Below are positions 44,036-52,884 of a stretch of DNA of 64,000 bases, piece after piece. The stretch's first letter is position 1. Every line of letters starts with the position of its first letter. Below the pieces are notes generated by a model. It was not told the DNA's origin, made no database searches, and was given only the letters and a program-made list of their open reading frames with translations. This DNA comes from an uncultured Lachnospiraceae bacterium. GTDB lineage: Bacteria > Bacillota > Clostridia > Lachnospirales > Lachnospiraceae. The position numbers and the translations under genes are program-made. The DNA is taken from NCBI GenBank assembly GCA_910584685.1, contig CAJUAO010000014.1, positions 21,640 to 85,639 of the forward strand, given 5' to 3'.

Positions 44036-44983
44036 ATGAAGAAAAACAAAATTATATATGCCGCCGCAATTACCGGTATGGCTGCCGCATCCATTTATGG
44101 AATAAATAAAACAATTAATATAATTGCAAATACAAAATCAACACTTGCAAATCCTAACGGACTTCAATATAAATGGAGATTAGGAAATATATTTTATACA
44201 AAGCAGGGTACAGGAAAGCCTGTCCTCTTAATACATGACCTTACATGCGGAAGCAGCAGCGCGGAATGGAAATTTATTGCCAGCCAGTATGCAAAAACAC
44301 ACACCGTTTACACTTTAGATTTAATAGGCTGTGGAAAATCAGACAAGCCTCCCGTAACATATACAAATTACATGTATGTCCAGCTTATTACAGACTTTAT
44401 AAAAAATATAATAAATCACAGAACAGATGTAGTGACTACAGGTTATTCGTCATCATTTGTTTTAATGTCCTGCTTTAGTGACAGCACATTGTTTGATAAG
44501 ATTGTTCTTATTAATCCTGATAATATAATAAAAGGAAAAATGATTTCAGGAAATCAGAAAATAATTAAAAAGCTTATAGAACTTCCTATTATTGGAACTA
44601 CTATTTATAATCTTGCAAATACAAAAAAGTCATACTATAGAATGTTTAAGGATTACTACTGCCATAATTTTTCATTAATCAGAAGAAATGTAGTCCGGAC
44701 TTATTATGAAGCATCACACTATGGCTCCATGACATCCAAGTACCTTTTTGCAAGTATTATTTCTAATTATACAGGCATAAATGTAACCAATGCGGTAAAA
44801 AATATAAATAATAGTATCTTTATTATAGGCTCAGAGCATGAGCCGGACATCAGGCAAAAAATTAAAGCCTATACTGAATTAAACTCATCAATAGAATGCG
44901 CCATTATAAATGAAGCGAAGCATTTACCTCAGCTTGAAAAACCCGGCGAGCTGTTGGCACAAATAGAGATATTCTTATCCTAA
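44036..44983 (+). CDS. alpha/beta-hydrolase fold protein with N-terminal membrane helix
   Basis: A 315-residue protein. The start MKKNKIIYAAAITGMAAA follows GAGGATTAAA; starts upstream overlap the palindrome. The N-terminal hydrophobic segment is a membrane anchor or signal peptide. The alpha/beta-hydrolase core shows VLLIHDLTCGSSSAEW (oxyanion region), LDLIGCGKSDKP, the nucleophile elbow TGYSSSF (Ser present, but the usual final Gly of GxSxG is Ser), and the histidine in EAKHLPQLEKP. The substrate is unknown. The stop codon overlaps a strong terminator stem. Confidence 0.78.
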   Translation: MKKNKIIYAAAITGMAAASIYGINKTINIIANTKSTLANPNGLQYKWRLGNIFYTKQGTGKPVLLIHDLTCGSSSAEWKFIASQYAKTHTVYTLDLIGCGKSDKPPVTYTNYMYVQLITDFIKNIINHRTDVVTTGYSSSFVLMSCFSDSTLFDKIVLINPDNIIKGKMISGNQKIIKKLIELPIIGTTIYNLANTKKSYYRMFKDYYCHNFSLIRRNVVRTYYEASHYGSMTSKYLFASIISNYTGINVTNAVKNINNSIFIIGSEHEPDIRQKIKAYTELNSSIECAIINEAKHLPQLEKPGELLAQIEIFLS

Positions 44984-45080
44984 AGTGCCGCACGGCAGCG
45001 GCACTTTTAAATTCGGCAGAGCCGAATTTTTAGTGGTTTACTTCCATACTTTCGCTTTAGTTATTTTCTTATAGTTTAAA
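44982..45080 (+). repeat. dispersed two-hairpin repeat, copy 3 (doubles as terminator)
   Basis: The first hairpin, AAAGTGCCGC/GCGGCACTTT (44982-45007), overlaps the stop codon of the hydrolase gene. The second hairpin, AAATTCGGC-AGA-GCCGAATTT (45009-45029), is perfect and followed by T-residues. The element then continues AGTGGTTTACTTCC and TTCTTATAG. Both hairpins look like intrinsic terminators, which suggests how such repeats can be kept at gene ends. Confidence 0.65.
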
Positions 45081-45106
45081 AAGTGCCAAGAACTTTAGTT
45101 CTTTTT
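45078..45106 (+). repeat. partial copy of the dispersed repeat
   Basis: AAAAAGTGCCAAGAACTTTAG with GTTCTTTTT matches the first hairpin of copy 2 (AAAAAAGTGTCAAGAG...), but the arms differ by paired changes (AGAAC/GTTCT against AGAGT/ACTCT). Only the first hairpin is present. Confidence 0.45.
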
Positions 45107-45117
45107 CTACAAACTAA

Positions 45118-45181
45118 AATATGCTCCGTCATAGGGGCAGTCTTATTTTATTATAGGCCTATCCTGTGACGGAGCATATTT
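45118..45181. terminator. bidirectional terminator between hydrolase and rsmG
   Basis: AATATGCTCCGTCA pairs with TGACGGAGCATATT around about 35 bases that contain a further short stem. It lies 6 bases past the rsmG stop (minus strand) and 135 bases after the hydrolase stop (plus strand). Confidence 0.7.
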
Positions 45182-45186
45182 AATAT

Positions 45187-45918
45187 CTACAACGGCTCCC
45201 TTGAAGGCAGCCCTGCCCTTCTGGGATATTTACCCGGAGTTTCTTTTATCTTATCTATCACAACAAGACTTCTTCCAAGCTTCTCACCTGTTGTACTGTC
45301 TGTCATAGAGAAATCCACAATTTCACTAAGTTTTCCACCAAGCTTATATACTGAATTTCCTGCATTTTCTACCTCATTTTCAATATTACCGGACTTATAT
45401 GATATAAATTTTCCTCCTTTTTTTACAAAAGGAATACAATATTCTGACAAAACGGACATATTAGCGACAGCTCTCGATACGCATAAATCATATTGCTCGC
45501 GGTATTTTATATTTTTTCCAAGCTCCTCACTTCTGCCATGAATTGTTTCAACATTTTTCAAATTTAATAATTTTATTACATCATTAATAAATCCAATTCT
45601 CTTGTTTAAGGAATCCAGCAGGGTAATATGTAATTGTGGATAACTTATTATAATAGGAATACCAGGAAAGCCTGCGCCTGTTCCCACATCAATAACTTTT
45701 TTGTCACCGGACAAATCTATAGCCTTAACTAAGGAAAGACTGTCAAGAAAATGCTTTTCTATTATTTCAACCGGCTCGGTTATGGCAGTCAGATTCATTA
45801 CCTTATTTCTTTCCGTCAAAATATCATAAAAACAGATAAACTGCTCAATCTGTCTGTCGCTTAAGCTAATTCCAAGCTTACTAAGTCCGTTATAAAATAT
45901 ATTTAAGTAATCTCTCAT
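45187..45918 (-). CDS. rsmG: 16S rRNA (guanine527-N7)-methyltransferase
   Basis: A 243-residue methyltransferase (GidB). The start MRDYLNIFYNGLSKLGI follows GAGGATTAAT. The SAM-binding motif VIDVGTGAGFPGIPI, the catalytic neighbourhood RAVANMSVLSEYC and KKGGKFISYK are as in RsmG. It methylates G527 of 16S rRNA, and loss gives low-level streptomycin resistance. It is the last gene of the mnmE-mnmG-rsmG row, with a terminator directly downstream. Confidence 0.95.
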   Translation of the reverse strand: MRDYLNIFYNGLSKLGISLSDRQIEQFICFYDILTERNKVMNLTAITEPVEIIEKHFLDSLSLVKAIDLSGDKKVIDVGTGAGFPGIPIIISYPQLHITLLDSLNKRIGFINDVIKLLNLKNVETIHGRSEELGKNIKYREQYDLCVSRAVANMSVLSEYCIPFVKKGGKFISYKSGNIENEVENAGNSVYKLGGKLSEIVDFSMTDSTTGEKLGRSLVVIDKIKETPGKYPRRAGLPSREPL

Positions 45919-45963
45919 ATTAATCCTCACTTCTATATATAGTCTGCATAAATTCCGTTAATT

Positions 45964-47850
45964 TTACTCCTTTTTTCTTCTCCTCTGCTCAAGAAATACA
46001 AGAAGCACAGAAATATCCGCAGGGGAAACTCCCGATATTCTTGACGCCTGTCCTATAGATAATGGCTTATATAAATTAAGCTTTTGTACAGCTTCCTTTC
46101 TAAGGCTTGGGACTACAGTATAGTCAAACTCCGAATCCAGCTTTTTATTTTCCAGCTTTTTAAACTGCTGCACCTGACTTAACTGCCTTGCAATATATCC
46201 CTCATATTTTATTTCTATATTTACCTGATTAATTACATCGTCAGAAAGAGGCTTTCTTTCAATATCAATATCCTTTATCATTTCATAATCAAGCTCCGGA
46301 CGTCTTATAAGCTCTGCAAGTGACGCTGCTGTTTTAAGACAGGCGCTTCCCTTACTTTCCAAAAACTCCTGAATATTATTTGATGCGCCTACCTTTGTAT
46401 TCTTAAGCCTTTCTATCTCACCGGCAATAATTTCCTGCTTCCTTATTACTGCCCTGTATCTCTCCTCAGAAACAAGTCCTATATCATAACCTGTTTTCGT
46501 AAGCCTTAAATCAGCATTATCCTGTCTTAAAAGCAGACGGTATTCTGCCCGTGACGTCATCATACGGTAAGGCTCATGATTTTCCTTTGTAACAAGGTCG
46601 TCTATAAGCACGCCAATATACCCCTGTGACCTGTCAATTATAACCTGCTTTCTTCCAAGAACATATAAAGATGCATTTATTCCTGCCATAAGTCCCTGGG
46701 CTGCCGCCTCCTCATAACCGGAGCTGCCATTAAACTGTCCGCCGCTGAAAAGTCCCTTTATAGCCTTAAACTCAAGAGTAGGCAAAAGCTGCCTTGGATT
46801 TATACAGTCATATTCTATAGCGTAAGCATTTCTTACTATTTTAACATTCTCAAGACCGGGAACAGTTCTGTACATAGCGTACTGAACATCCTCCGGAAGC
46901 GAGCTTGACATTCCGCCCAAATACATCTCGTTTGTATAAAGACCTTCAGGCTCAATAAAAACCTGATGTCTTTCCTTATCTGCAAACCTTACTACCTTAT
47001 CCTCTATTGACGGACAATACCTCGGCCCTGTTCCTTCTATGGCTCCCGAAAATAAAGGAGAACGATTTATGTTATCCATTATTATCTTATGGGTTTCCTG
47101 ATTTGTATATGTAAGCCAGCATGAAACCTGTTCCTTTTGTACATCCTCAGGATTAGTAGAAAATGAAAAGGGCACAATTCTTTCATCGCCCTTCTGCTCC
47201 TCCAGCTTTGAAAAATCAATACTTCTCTTATCAACTCTTGCAGGCGTTCCCGTTTTAAATCTGTACATTTCTATTCCATGTGATTTAAGGCTGTCTGTAA
47301 GATGATTTGCAGCCTGAAGTCCGTTGGGGCCTGTAGGATTGCTTACATCCCCATATATGCACCTTGCCCTTAAATATGTCCCTGTACAAAGTACAACCGC
47401 CCTTGCATGATAAACAGCTCCGGAAAATGTTTTTGCGCCTGTTATTATTCCATTGTCAGTTATAATCTCAGATATTTCTGCCTGTCTTATGGTAAGATTA
47501 TCCGTATTTTCAAGAACATTTCTCATTGACTGGGTATAATCCCTTTTGTCAGCCTGAGCCCTAAGGGAATGTACGGCAGGCCCCTTTGAGCCGTTAAGCA
47601 TCTTTGACTGGATAAAGGTTTTATCAATGTTTTTACCCATTTCCCCCCCAAGGGCGTCTATTTCTCTTACAAGATGCCCCTTTGAGCTGCCTCCTATATT
47701 GGGATTACATGGCATAAGAGCTATACTGTCAACGCTTACCGTAAACATTATGGTATTTAATCCAAGCCTTGCCGCTGCAAGAGCCGCTTCACAGCCGGCA
47801 TGACCTGCCCCTACAACAAGTACGTCGTAATTTTCTTCAACACAATTCAT
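45964..47850 (-). CDS. mnmG: tRNA uridine-5-carboxymethylaminomethyl modification enzyme MnmG
   Basis: A 628-residue FAD protein (GidA) of usual length. The N-terminal dinucleotide-binding GAGHAGCEAALAAARLG, the internal NPNIGGSSKGHLVREIDALGG and the catalytic cysteine neighbourhood RYCPSIEDKVVRF are typical. The conserved GGQFNGSSGYEEAAAQG and the helical C-terminus that binds MnmE are also present. With MnmE it forms cmnm5U at tRNA wobble position 34. AAGGAGAACTAAT precedes the ATG, and mnmE lies 33 bases upstream. Confidence 0.97.
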   Translation of the reverse strand: MNCVEENYDVLVVGAGHAGCEAALAAARLGLNTIMFTVSVDSIALMPCNPNIGGSSKGHLVREIDALGGEMGKNIDKTFIQSKMLNGSKGPAVHSLRAQADKRDYTQSMRNVLENTDNLTIRQAEISEIITDNGIITGAKTFSGAVYHARAVVLCTGTYLRARCIYGDVSNPTGPNGLQAANHLTDSLKSHGIEMYRFKTGTPARVDKRSIDFSKLEEQKGDERIVPFSFSTNPEDVQKEQVSCWLTYTNQETHKIIMDNINRSPLFSGAIEGTGPRYCPSIEDKVVRFADKERHQVFIEPEGLYTNEMYLGGMSSSLPEDVQYAMYRTVPGLENVKIVRNAYAIEYDCINPRQLLPTLEFKAIKGLFSGGQFNGSSGYEEAAAQGLMAGINASLYVLGRKQVIIDRSQGYIGVLIDDLVTKENHEPYRMMTSRAEYRLLLRQDNADLRLTKTGYDIGLVSEERYRAVIRKQEIIAGEIERLKNTKVGASNNIQEFLESKGSACLKTAASLAELIRRPELDYEMIKDIDIERKPLSDDVINQVNIEIKYEGYIARQLSQVQQFKKLENKKLDSEFDYTVVPSLRKEAVQKLNLYKPLSIGQASRISGVSPADISVLLVFLEQRRRKKE

Positions 47851-47883
47851 ATTAGTTCTCCTTATACTGCCGCTTTAGTAATA

Positions 47884-49281
47884 CTATTTGCCCATACAGA
47901 ATGAACTGAATATTTTATCTGCCAAATCATCCTCAACCGCTTCTCCTATAACCCTTCCCAGCGCTTCATAGCCATTCATAAGGTCTATTGTAAAAAAATC
48001 CTCCGGCATTTGATTTTCTATGGCAGCCTCCACCATTCTTACGCTTTCAAGGGCGTCTGATATATTCTGCTTGTGTCTGGCATTTGTTATATATATCTGG
48101 TCATTAAAATCAATTTCACCTGCAAAAAACATTTCCTTTACGGCATTTTCAAATTCCTCTATGCCATATCCCGTCTTTGCCGATATTTTAATTCTGTAGC
48201 CTGTATCTATTGAAGCTATAAGCTTTTTATCCTGAGGAAGCATCTCCCCGTCCAAATCTGATTTATTCAGCAAAACCACAGCTCTTTTACCGTTTAAAAA
48301 TTCTATGATATCCCTGTCATTATCGTCAAGGGGCCTTGAGGTATCTGCAATATAAATAATAAGCTCCGCGTCCTCCGCCATCTTCCTTGCCTTGTCTATT
48401 CCTATCTTTTCTACTATATTTTCAGTATTTCTTATGCCTGCAGTATCTATTATATTTAAGCTGATTCCATGAATGGTAATATGCTCCTCAAGAGCATCCC
48501 TTGTTGTTCCCTCAATATCAGTAACTATAGCCCTCTCCTCACCCAGCAGCGCATTTAAAAATGAGGATTTTCCTGCATTAGGCTTTCCAAGAATAACCGT
48601 TTGAATTCCTTCCTTTATAATTCTTCCATTATCGGAGCTTTTTAAAAGGTCTTCCAGCTTTTTTTCTATATCCTTTACCGTAATTAAAAGCTCCTGATTA
48701 AAGCCATTCATTTCTATATGCTCAGGGTCATCCAATGCAGCCTCTATATATGCCAGCTTTTCGAGAATCGCCCCTCTTATTTCCTTTATTTTTTCCGATA
48801 TATTTCCTCTTAACTGACTTACAGAGCTTTTCAGGGCATAATCATTTTTTGCATTTATTATATCAATTACTGCCTCCGCCTGGGATAAATCTATTCTTCC
48901 GTTTAAAAATGCCCGCTTTGTAAATTCCCCTGCCTCTGCGGCTCTGGCTCCATTTTTTAAAACTACATCAAGAATATTTTTCAGGACAATCATTCCGCCA
49001 TGACAGTTTATTTCAACCACATTTTCCCGTGTATAAGTATTAGGCGCCTTCATAACTGACACTAATACCTCGTCTACTATATTATCTTCATCCTTTATAT
49101 ACCCATAGTGAATGGTATGAGATTTTACATTAATAAGTCTCTTTTCCTTTTTTATGGGAACAAATATTTTATCAGCCAGACTTATAGCGTTATCTCCGCT
49201 TAATCTGATTATTCCTATTCCCGAATTTGCTGCTCCCGTAGCTATGGCAGCTATTGTATCCTCACTATTCAAATGAAACAT
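47884..49281 (-). CDS. mnmE: tRNA modification GTPase MnmE
   Basis: A 465-residue GTPase. The N-terminal THF-binding domain (TIAAIATGAANSGIGIIRLSG) is followed by helices and a G domain: LGKPNAGKSSFLNALLG (G1), DIEGTTRD (G2), DTAGI (G3), LNKSDL (G4) and the C-terminal FCMGK with the catalytic cysteine. It is the partner of MnmG. The chosen ATG lies immediately after GGAAAGG, so spacing is unusually short; a TTG three codons upstream is possible. Confidence 0.95.
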   Translation of the reverse strand: MFHLNSEDTIAAIATGAANSGIGIIRLSGDNAISLADKIFVPIKKEKRLINVKSHTIHYGYIKDEDNIVDEVLVSVMKAPNTYTRENVVEINCHGGMIVLKNILDVVLKNGARAAEAGEFTKRAFLNGRIDLSQAEAVIDIINAKNDYALKSSVSQLRGNISEKIKEIRGAILEKLAYIEAALDDPEHIEMNGFNQELLITVKDIEKKLEDLLKSSDNGRIIKEGIQTVILGKPNAGKSSFLNALLGEERAIVTDIEGTTRDALEEHITIHGISLNIIDTAGIRNTENIVEKIGIDKARKMAEDAELIIYIADTSRPLDDNDRDIIEFLNGKRAVVLLNKSDLDGEMLPQDKKLIASIDTGYRIKISAKTGYGIEEFENAVKEMFFAGEIDFNDQIYITNARHKQNISDALESVRMVEAAIENQMPEDFFTIDLMNGYEALGRVIGEAVEDDLADKIFSSFCMGK

Positions 49282-49298
49282 CCTTTCCAAATATTACC

Positions 49299-49341
49299 AA
49301 AGGGGTTTTAAAAAGCTTTTTGCTTAATATAAACCCCTTTT
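49299..49341. terminator. hairpin between jag and mnmE
   Basis: AAAGGGGTTT pairs with AAACCCCTTTT over about 22 bases. On the minus strand it follows the jag stop and precedes mnmE, so it may attenuate read-through from the rpmH-jag row into mnmE; T-runs on both sides are imperfect. Confidence 0.6.
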
Positions 49342-49355
49342 ATCCTGATTAGCTA

Positions 49356-49988
49356 TTAATTTTTCTTAAGAAGCACCACTACATGCCTGTATGGCTCGTC
49401 TCCCTCGCTCTTTGTAGTAACGTATCTGTCATTCTGAAGTGCAGAATGGATTATCCTTCTTTCAAAGGGATTCATTGGCTCAATGGAAACAGGTCTCTTT
49501 GTTCTCTTTACCTTAAAAGCAATATTCTTAGCAAGATTTTCCAGTGTAGCCTTTCTTCTTTCACGATAGTTTTCGGTATCAACCTTAACCTTCATGTAGC
49601 TGTCACTATATTTATTTACAACTAAATTTACAAGATATTGCAGGGAATCAAGAGTTTGTCCTCTCTTTCCAATAAGAATGCCCATATCATTGCCTGTAAG
49701 CTCTATATTTACATTATCACCGTTTACAAGCACGCTTACCTCAGCCTGAATATCCATGGCATTAAATATTTTTTCAAGAAATTCATTTACCACTTCCTCT
49801 ATTGACTTCTTTGGCTCCTCCTTAAACCACACCTTTATTTTAGCAGGCTTGCTTCCTATACCAAATACGCCTTTGCTTCCCTCTGAGATAATATCATATT
49901 CAATCTTATCGCTTGTGGTTTCAAGCTCAATAATTGCATTAGTAATAGCGTCATTTACAGTTTTGCCTGTGTATTCCTTTTGTTCCAT
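49356..49988 (-). CDS. jag: RNA-binding protein Jag/KhpB
   Basis: A 210-residue protein started after AAGGAGGAG. The Jag N-terminal domain (EYTGKTVNDAITNAI) is followed by a KH domain with GILIGKRGQTLDSLQYLV and an R3H domain with MNPFERRIIHSALQ. KhpB binds RNA together with KhpA and influences cell division and growth in Gram-positive bacteria. Its start is 19 bases after the yidC stop; this yidC-jag order is usual. Confidence 0.93.
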   Translation of the reverse strand: MEQKEYTGKTVNDAITNAIIELETTSDKIEYDIISEGSKGVFGIGSKPAKIKVWFKEEPKKSIEEVVNEFLEKIFNAMDIQAEVSVLVNGDNVNIELTGNDMGILIGKRGQTLDSLQYLVNLVVNKYSDSYMKVKVDTENYRERRKATLENLAKNIAFKVKRTKRPVSIEPMNPFERRIIHSALQNDRYVTTKSEGDEPYRHVVVLLKKN

Positions 49989-50007
49989 ATTTTTCTCCTC
50001 CTTAATA

Positions 50008-51471
50008 CTACTTCTTATCATTATACTTCTTTACAAGATTTGCCTTTGCTGCAATTCCCTTCTTTGAACCTTCAGTATTTGATGAAGCCTGTGATACACT
50101 GTTATTTCCATTACCGCTCTTTGAAACAGAAACTTTGTTATCTTCATTTTTAATGTTCTTAACATTTGTCGTAGCAGCAGTTGTAATCTTCTTTGGCGGA
50201 AGACCTTTTTTTGCTCTCTTTTTGTTTTGCTTCTCAATATTTGACTTAATTATATCGTCAGCGTCAACTTTAACAAAGTATTTTCCTATAACAACTGTCT
50301 GAATTCCCTGAACTAAAGCGCTCATAATCCAGTACACGCCAAGACCTGCCGGCAGTGTATAACAGAATATTGCCGACATAACAGGCATAGTATATGTCAT
50401 CATCTTCATAGACGAGCCCATAGGATTTTCCGACATATCCGTCTGCTGTGACGTTGAATTAAATTTGTTTGACAGCTTAACACTTAAAAGCTGTGACGCA
50501 GCAGCCAAAAGAGGAATAATAATTGAAATAATTCCACCTGCTGAGCTTGGAGACTGGCTTAAGTTTATTGTAATAAAATCATATGCATTGTCAACCTCAA
50601 CCTTAATATCCCCTGCCTTCTTTTTATTTTCATCCAAAGAATTTTTTATGGCTGTCCAGTCAGCATTTTTATATTTCTCTATAAGCTTTTTATTATTTTC
50701 TTCATCTTCATTTTTTTCTAAAAGCTTTGTCCAGTCTTCCTCTGACATTCCTGAAAAGCTGTTTGCTATAGTCTTTGTTTCATCATATGAAGAAAATATG
50801 TCTTCATATATTTTATTAGGTGAAGAAGCCATTGCCTTAAATGCTCCCTCTATGTTTTCAGCAATTTTTTTCTTATCGGCAGAGCCGTCCTTCTCTGCAT
50901 AATAAGCTTTAAGTACCTCGTCAAGATTACTGTCTTCCTTATCCTTGTCATTGTCAAGCTTATACTTAAGCTCGTCCAACTTATCTAAATCATGCATATA
51001 TTCTAATGATTCGGAAATGTATGCAGATGAATCATCAAAATATGAGCCTACCTCCGGTATAAATACAGGTATCTGGCTTATAACGCCGTACAATGCCAAA
51101 AGTATAGGCATCTGAATAAGCAGCGTAAGACATCCTCCCGTAGGAGACGTGCCATATTTTTCATATATTGCCTGCATCTCCTGATTCATCTTCATCATAG
51201 AATCCTGGTCTTTTTTATTCTTATATTTCTTTTGTACAGCCTGTATTTCCGGATTCATAATTGACGACAGCTTTGTAAACTTCTGCTGCTTTATGGTCAT
51301 AGGCAAAAGTATCATTTTAATAAGAATGGTAAATATTAAAATACATAATCCTATATTTTGTATACCAAACATATCAAAAAACTTAAACAACAGGTTCATT
51401 ATCATACCTAAAACCTGCGCCACCTGTTTTATAACCGGCAAATTATAACACGATAAAAATATACTAGTCAC
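50008..51471 (-). CDS. yidC: membrane protein insertase YidC/Oxa1 with a long charged loop
   Basis: A 487-residue YidC. The GTG start lies after AAGGAGGAAATTAC. The conserved first helices (ILIFTILIKMILLPMTIKQQ with a polar residue in the groove), TGGCLTLLIQMPILLALYGV, and the C-terminal helices (VMSAIFCYTLPAGLGVYWIMS) are present, followed by a basic tail with KKGLPPKKI. Between helices 2 and 3 (about residues 150-310) is an insertion of some 160 charged residues, longer than in the B. subtilis proteins of about 260-275 residues. It inserts proteins into the cytoplasmic membrane with or without Sec. Confidence 0.93.
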   Translation of the reverse strand: MTSIFLSCYNLPVIKQVAQVLGMIMNLLFKFFDMFGIQNIGLCILIFTILIKMILLPMTIKQQKFTKLSSIMNPEIQAVQKKYKNKKDQDSMMKMNQEMQAIYEKYGTSPTGGCLTLLIQMPILLALYGVISQIPVFIPEVGSYFDDSSAYISESLEYMHDLDKLDELKYKLDNDKDKEDSNLDEVLKAYYAEKDGSADKKKIAENIEGAFKAMASSPNKIYEDIFSSYDETKTIANSFSGMSEEDWTKLLEKNEDEENNKKLIEKYKNADWTAIKNSLDENKKKAGDIKVEVDNAYDFITINLSQSPSSAGGIISIIIPLLAAASQLLSVKLSNKFNSTSQQTDMSENPMGSSMKMMTYTMPVMSAIFCYTLPAGLGVYWIMSALVQGIQTVVIGKYFVKVDADDIIKSNIEKQNKKRAKKGLPPKKITTAATTNVKNIKNEDNKVSVSKSGNGNNSVSQASSNTEGSKKGIAAKANLVKKYNDKK

Positions 51472-51483
51472 GTAATTTCCTCC

Positions 51484-51720
51484 TTATGGAACAGGGTCAT
51501 ATCCACTATACTTTGAAAATGGATGACACTTTAATATTCGTTTCACAGATAATTTTGTACCTTTGAGCGCTCCATATTTTTCTATGGCCGTAAGTGCATA
51601 CATAGAACATGTTGGCGTAAATCTACAGTGACAATTTCCTTTATAAGGTGATATTGCTTTCCTATAAAATTTAATAATACCAATCAATATTTTTTTCAAC
51701 TCAAAATTACTCCATTTCAC
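51484..51720 (-). CDS. yidD: membrane protein insertion efficiency factor YidD
   Basis: A 78-residue protein with the YidD signature: IIKFYRKAISPYKGNCHCRFTPTCSMYALTAIEKYGALKG and KRILKCHPFSKYSGYDPVP. It assists YidC insertion at the membrane. The longest frame starts at GTG; a TTG 7 codons later, after GGAGT, is an alternative start. It lies between rnpA and yidC as usual. Confidence 0.93.
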   Translation of the reverse strand: MKWSNFELKKILIGIIKFYRKAISPYKGNCHCRFTPTCSMYALTAIEKYGALKGTKLSVKRILKCHPFSKYSGYDPVP

Positions 51721-51773
51721 ATAGTAAAACTTTCACATATTACTATTAAAACTACATAGAATAAATCAATTTA

Positions 51774-52118
51774 TCAGTTGTTATTATTGACAATTCCATG
51801 TAATTTACACAAATGCATAAAGGCGCTTTCTATTTCCTTATAATTTCTGCCTTTTGCTGCAGCCCTGCCGACTACCACTATACTCAGACCACTACTGAGT
51901 AAGTTCATATTTAATCTGAAGCTTTCCCGTATGAGTCTTGTAACCCGATGTCTTACCACACTGTTTCCTACCTTTTTACTTACTGATATACCAAGTCTCC
52001 GCCGGTTTTCTTCATTCCTTATAGCATACATTACAAGATATTTATTTGCATATGACCTTCCATTATCATATACGTTCTTAAACTCATTGTAATTTTTTAA
52101 TGAATCAATATTCTTCAT
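51774..52118 (-). CDS. rnpA: ribonuclease P protein component
   Basis: A 114-residue protein when started at MKNIDSLKNYNEFKNVY; the open frame extends 29 residues upstream into the rpmH spacer, but those residues do not look like RnpA. The signature RRLGISVSKKVGNSVVRHRVTRLIRESFR is the RNR motif that contacts the catalytic RNA. The protein binds RNase P RNA for tRNA 5'-end maturation. No strong ribosome binding site precedes the chosen ATG (GGGTAT only). Confidence 0.95.
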   Translation of the reverse strand: MKNIDSLKNYNEFKNVYDNGRSYANKYLVMYAIRNEENRRRLGISVSKKVGNSVVRHRVTRLIRESFRLNMNLLSSGLSIVVVGRAAAKGRNYKEIESAFMHLCKLHGIVNNNN

Positions 52119-52217
52119 AAAAATACCCATGCACACCGCAAATCTGTCTGTAATATTTCCCAAACAGAAAATATTATCTTTCCTGAAAATTGAAGAAAAG
52201 ACCACATAACTGCGGTC

Positions 52218-52352
52218 TTATGCTGATAATTGCTTTCTTCCTTTTGCTCTTCTTGCAGCTAAAACTCTTCTTCCGCTGGCTGTACTCATTCTAGCTCTGA
52301 AACCATGAACCTTTGACCTTGATTTCTTTTTCGGCTGAAATGTCATCTTCAT
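52218..52352 (-). CDS. rpmH: 50S ribosomal protein L34
   Basis: A 44-residue basic protein: it opens MKMTFQPKKKSRSKVHGF, continues RARMSTASGRRVLAARRAKG and ends RKQLSA, the complete L34 sequence. AAGGAGGTG lies 8 bases before the ATG. It is the first gene of the row leading to jag, with its own promoter just upstream. Confidence 0.98.
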   Translation of the reverse strand: MKMTFQPKKKSRSKVHGFRARMSTASGRRVLAARRAKGRKQLSA

Positions 52353-52423
52353 AATTCTGGCACCTCCTTTTCAAATATGCAATTATGTGATGATAAATCA
52401 TCACAGAGTAAGACATCTTACAT

Positions 52424-52452
52424 ATTATATGAAATAAATATTATTACGTCAA
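52424..52452 (-). promoter_or_regulatory. rpmH promoter
   Basis: On the minus strand TTGACG (52452-52447) and TATAAT (52429-52424) are 17 bases apart. Downstream in the untranslated leader is a perfect 8-base-pair hairpin, TGTGATGA/TCATCACA (52386-52405), before the ribosome binding site. Confidence 0.8.
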
Positions 52453-52552
52453 GCTATTTTTTGCACTAATTGTAAATATAATACAGTAGATTTTCAAATT
52501 TAGACTTTCATACTTATTCATATAAAACCTTAAGGTAACAGATTTAATTAAT

Positions 52553-52690
52553 TTTTATCCACAAATTATATTTTTTATATATATTTGTACTGTTTTATCC
52601 ACATTTTGTGGATAAAATGTGGATATGTTTTCTTTTTAAACATTATTACACTATAAAATAGCTTTTTTTCATATAAAAAAATGTTGATAA
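52553..52690. other. replication origin (oriC), DnaA box cluster
   Basis: DnaA boxes: TTATCCACA at 52555-52563 and 52595-52603, TGTGGATAA at 52607-52615, TGTGGATAT at 52618-52626, and TGTTGATAA at 52682-52690. The boxes at 52595-52626 are tightly packed. The surrounding DNA is extremely AT-rich, as expected of an unwinding region. The site lies between rpmH and dnaA, the standard Firmicutes origin position. Two more box-like sequences lie beyond dnaA (54396-54404 and 54472-54480). Confidence 0.9.
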
Positions 52691-52765
52691 CTATATTATT
52701 TATTCCACAATATTCATTTATATTAATATTATTGGCTAATCAATATATTTATTACAGCTTTTTTG

Positions 52766-52781
52766 AAAATAGGGAAACTCA
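52766..52781 (-). promoter_or_regulatory. TGAGTTTCCCTATTTT motif upstream of dnaA promoter
   Basis: The complement reads TGAGTTTCCCTATTTT. Very similar sequences lie at 12827, 12974 (complement) and 63561. Here it ends 14 bases before the -35 box of dnaA, a position fit for a regulator. No known factor can be named. Confidence 0.35.
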
Positions 52782-52794
52782 GAACAACTTTTCA

Positions 52795-52823
52795 TTGAAA
52801 AAAACCTTTAAATAGTGTAAAAT
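52795..52823 (+). promoter_or_regulatory. dnaA promoter
   Basis: TTGAAA at 52795-52800 and TAAAAT at 52818-52823, spacer 17 bases, about 60 bases before the dnaA start codon. Confidence 0.7.
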
Positions 52824-52884
52824 ATTATCGTATATGTGATTTAATAGGATTACTATATATACTTATAGAAATTGGAGTTTACTT

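Noticed and set aside
52385..52410. The 8-base-pair hairpin in the rpmH leader as a terminator
   Set aside because: It has no T-run and lies between promoter and ribosome binding site of an essential gene; a structural leader element is likelier.
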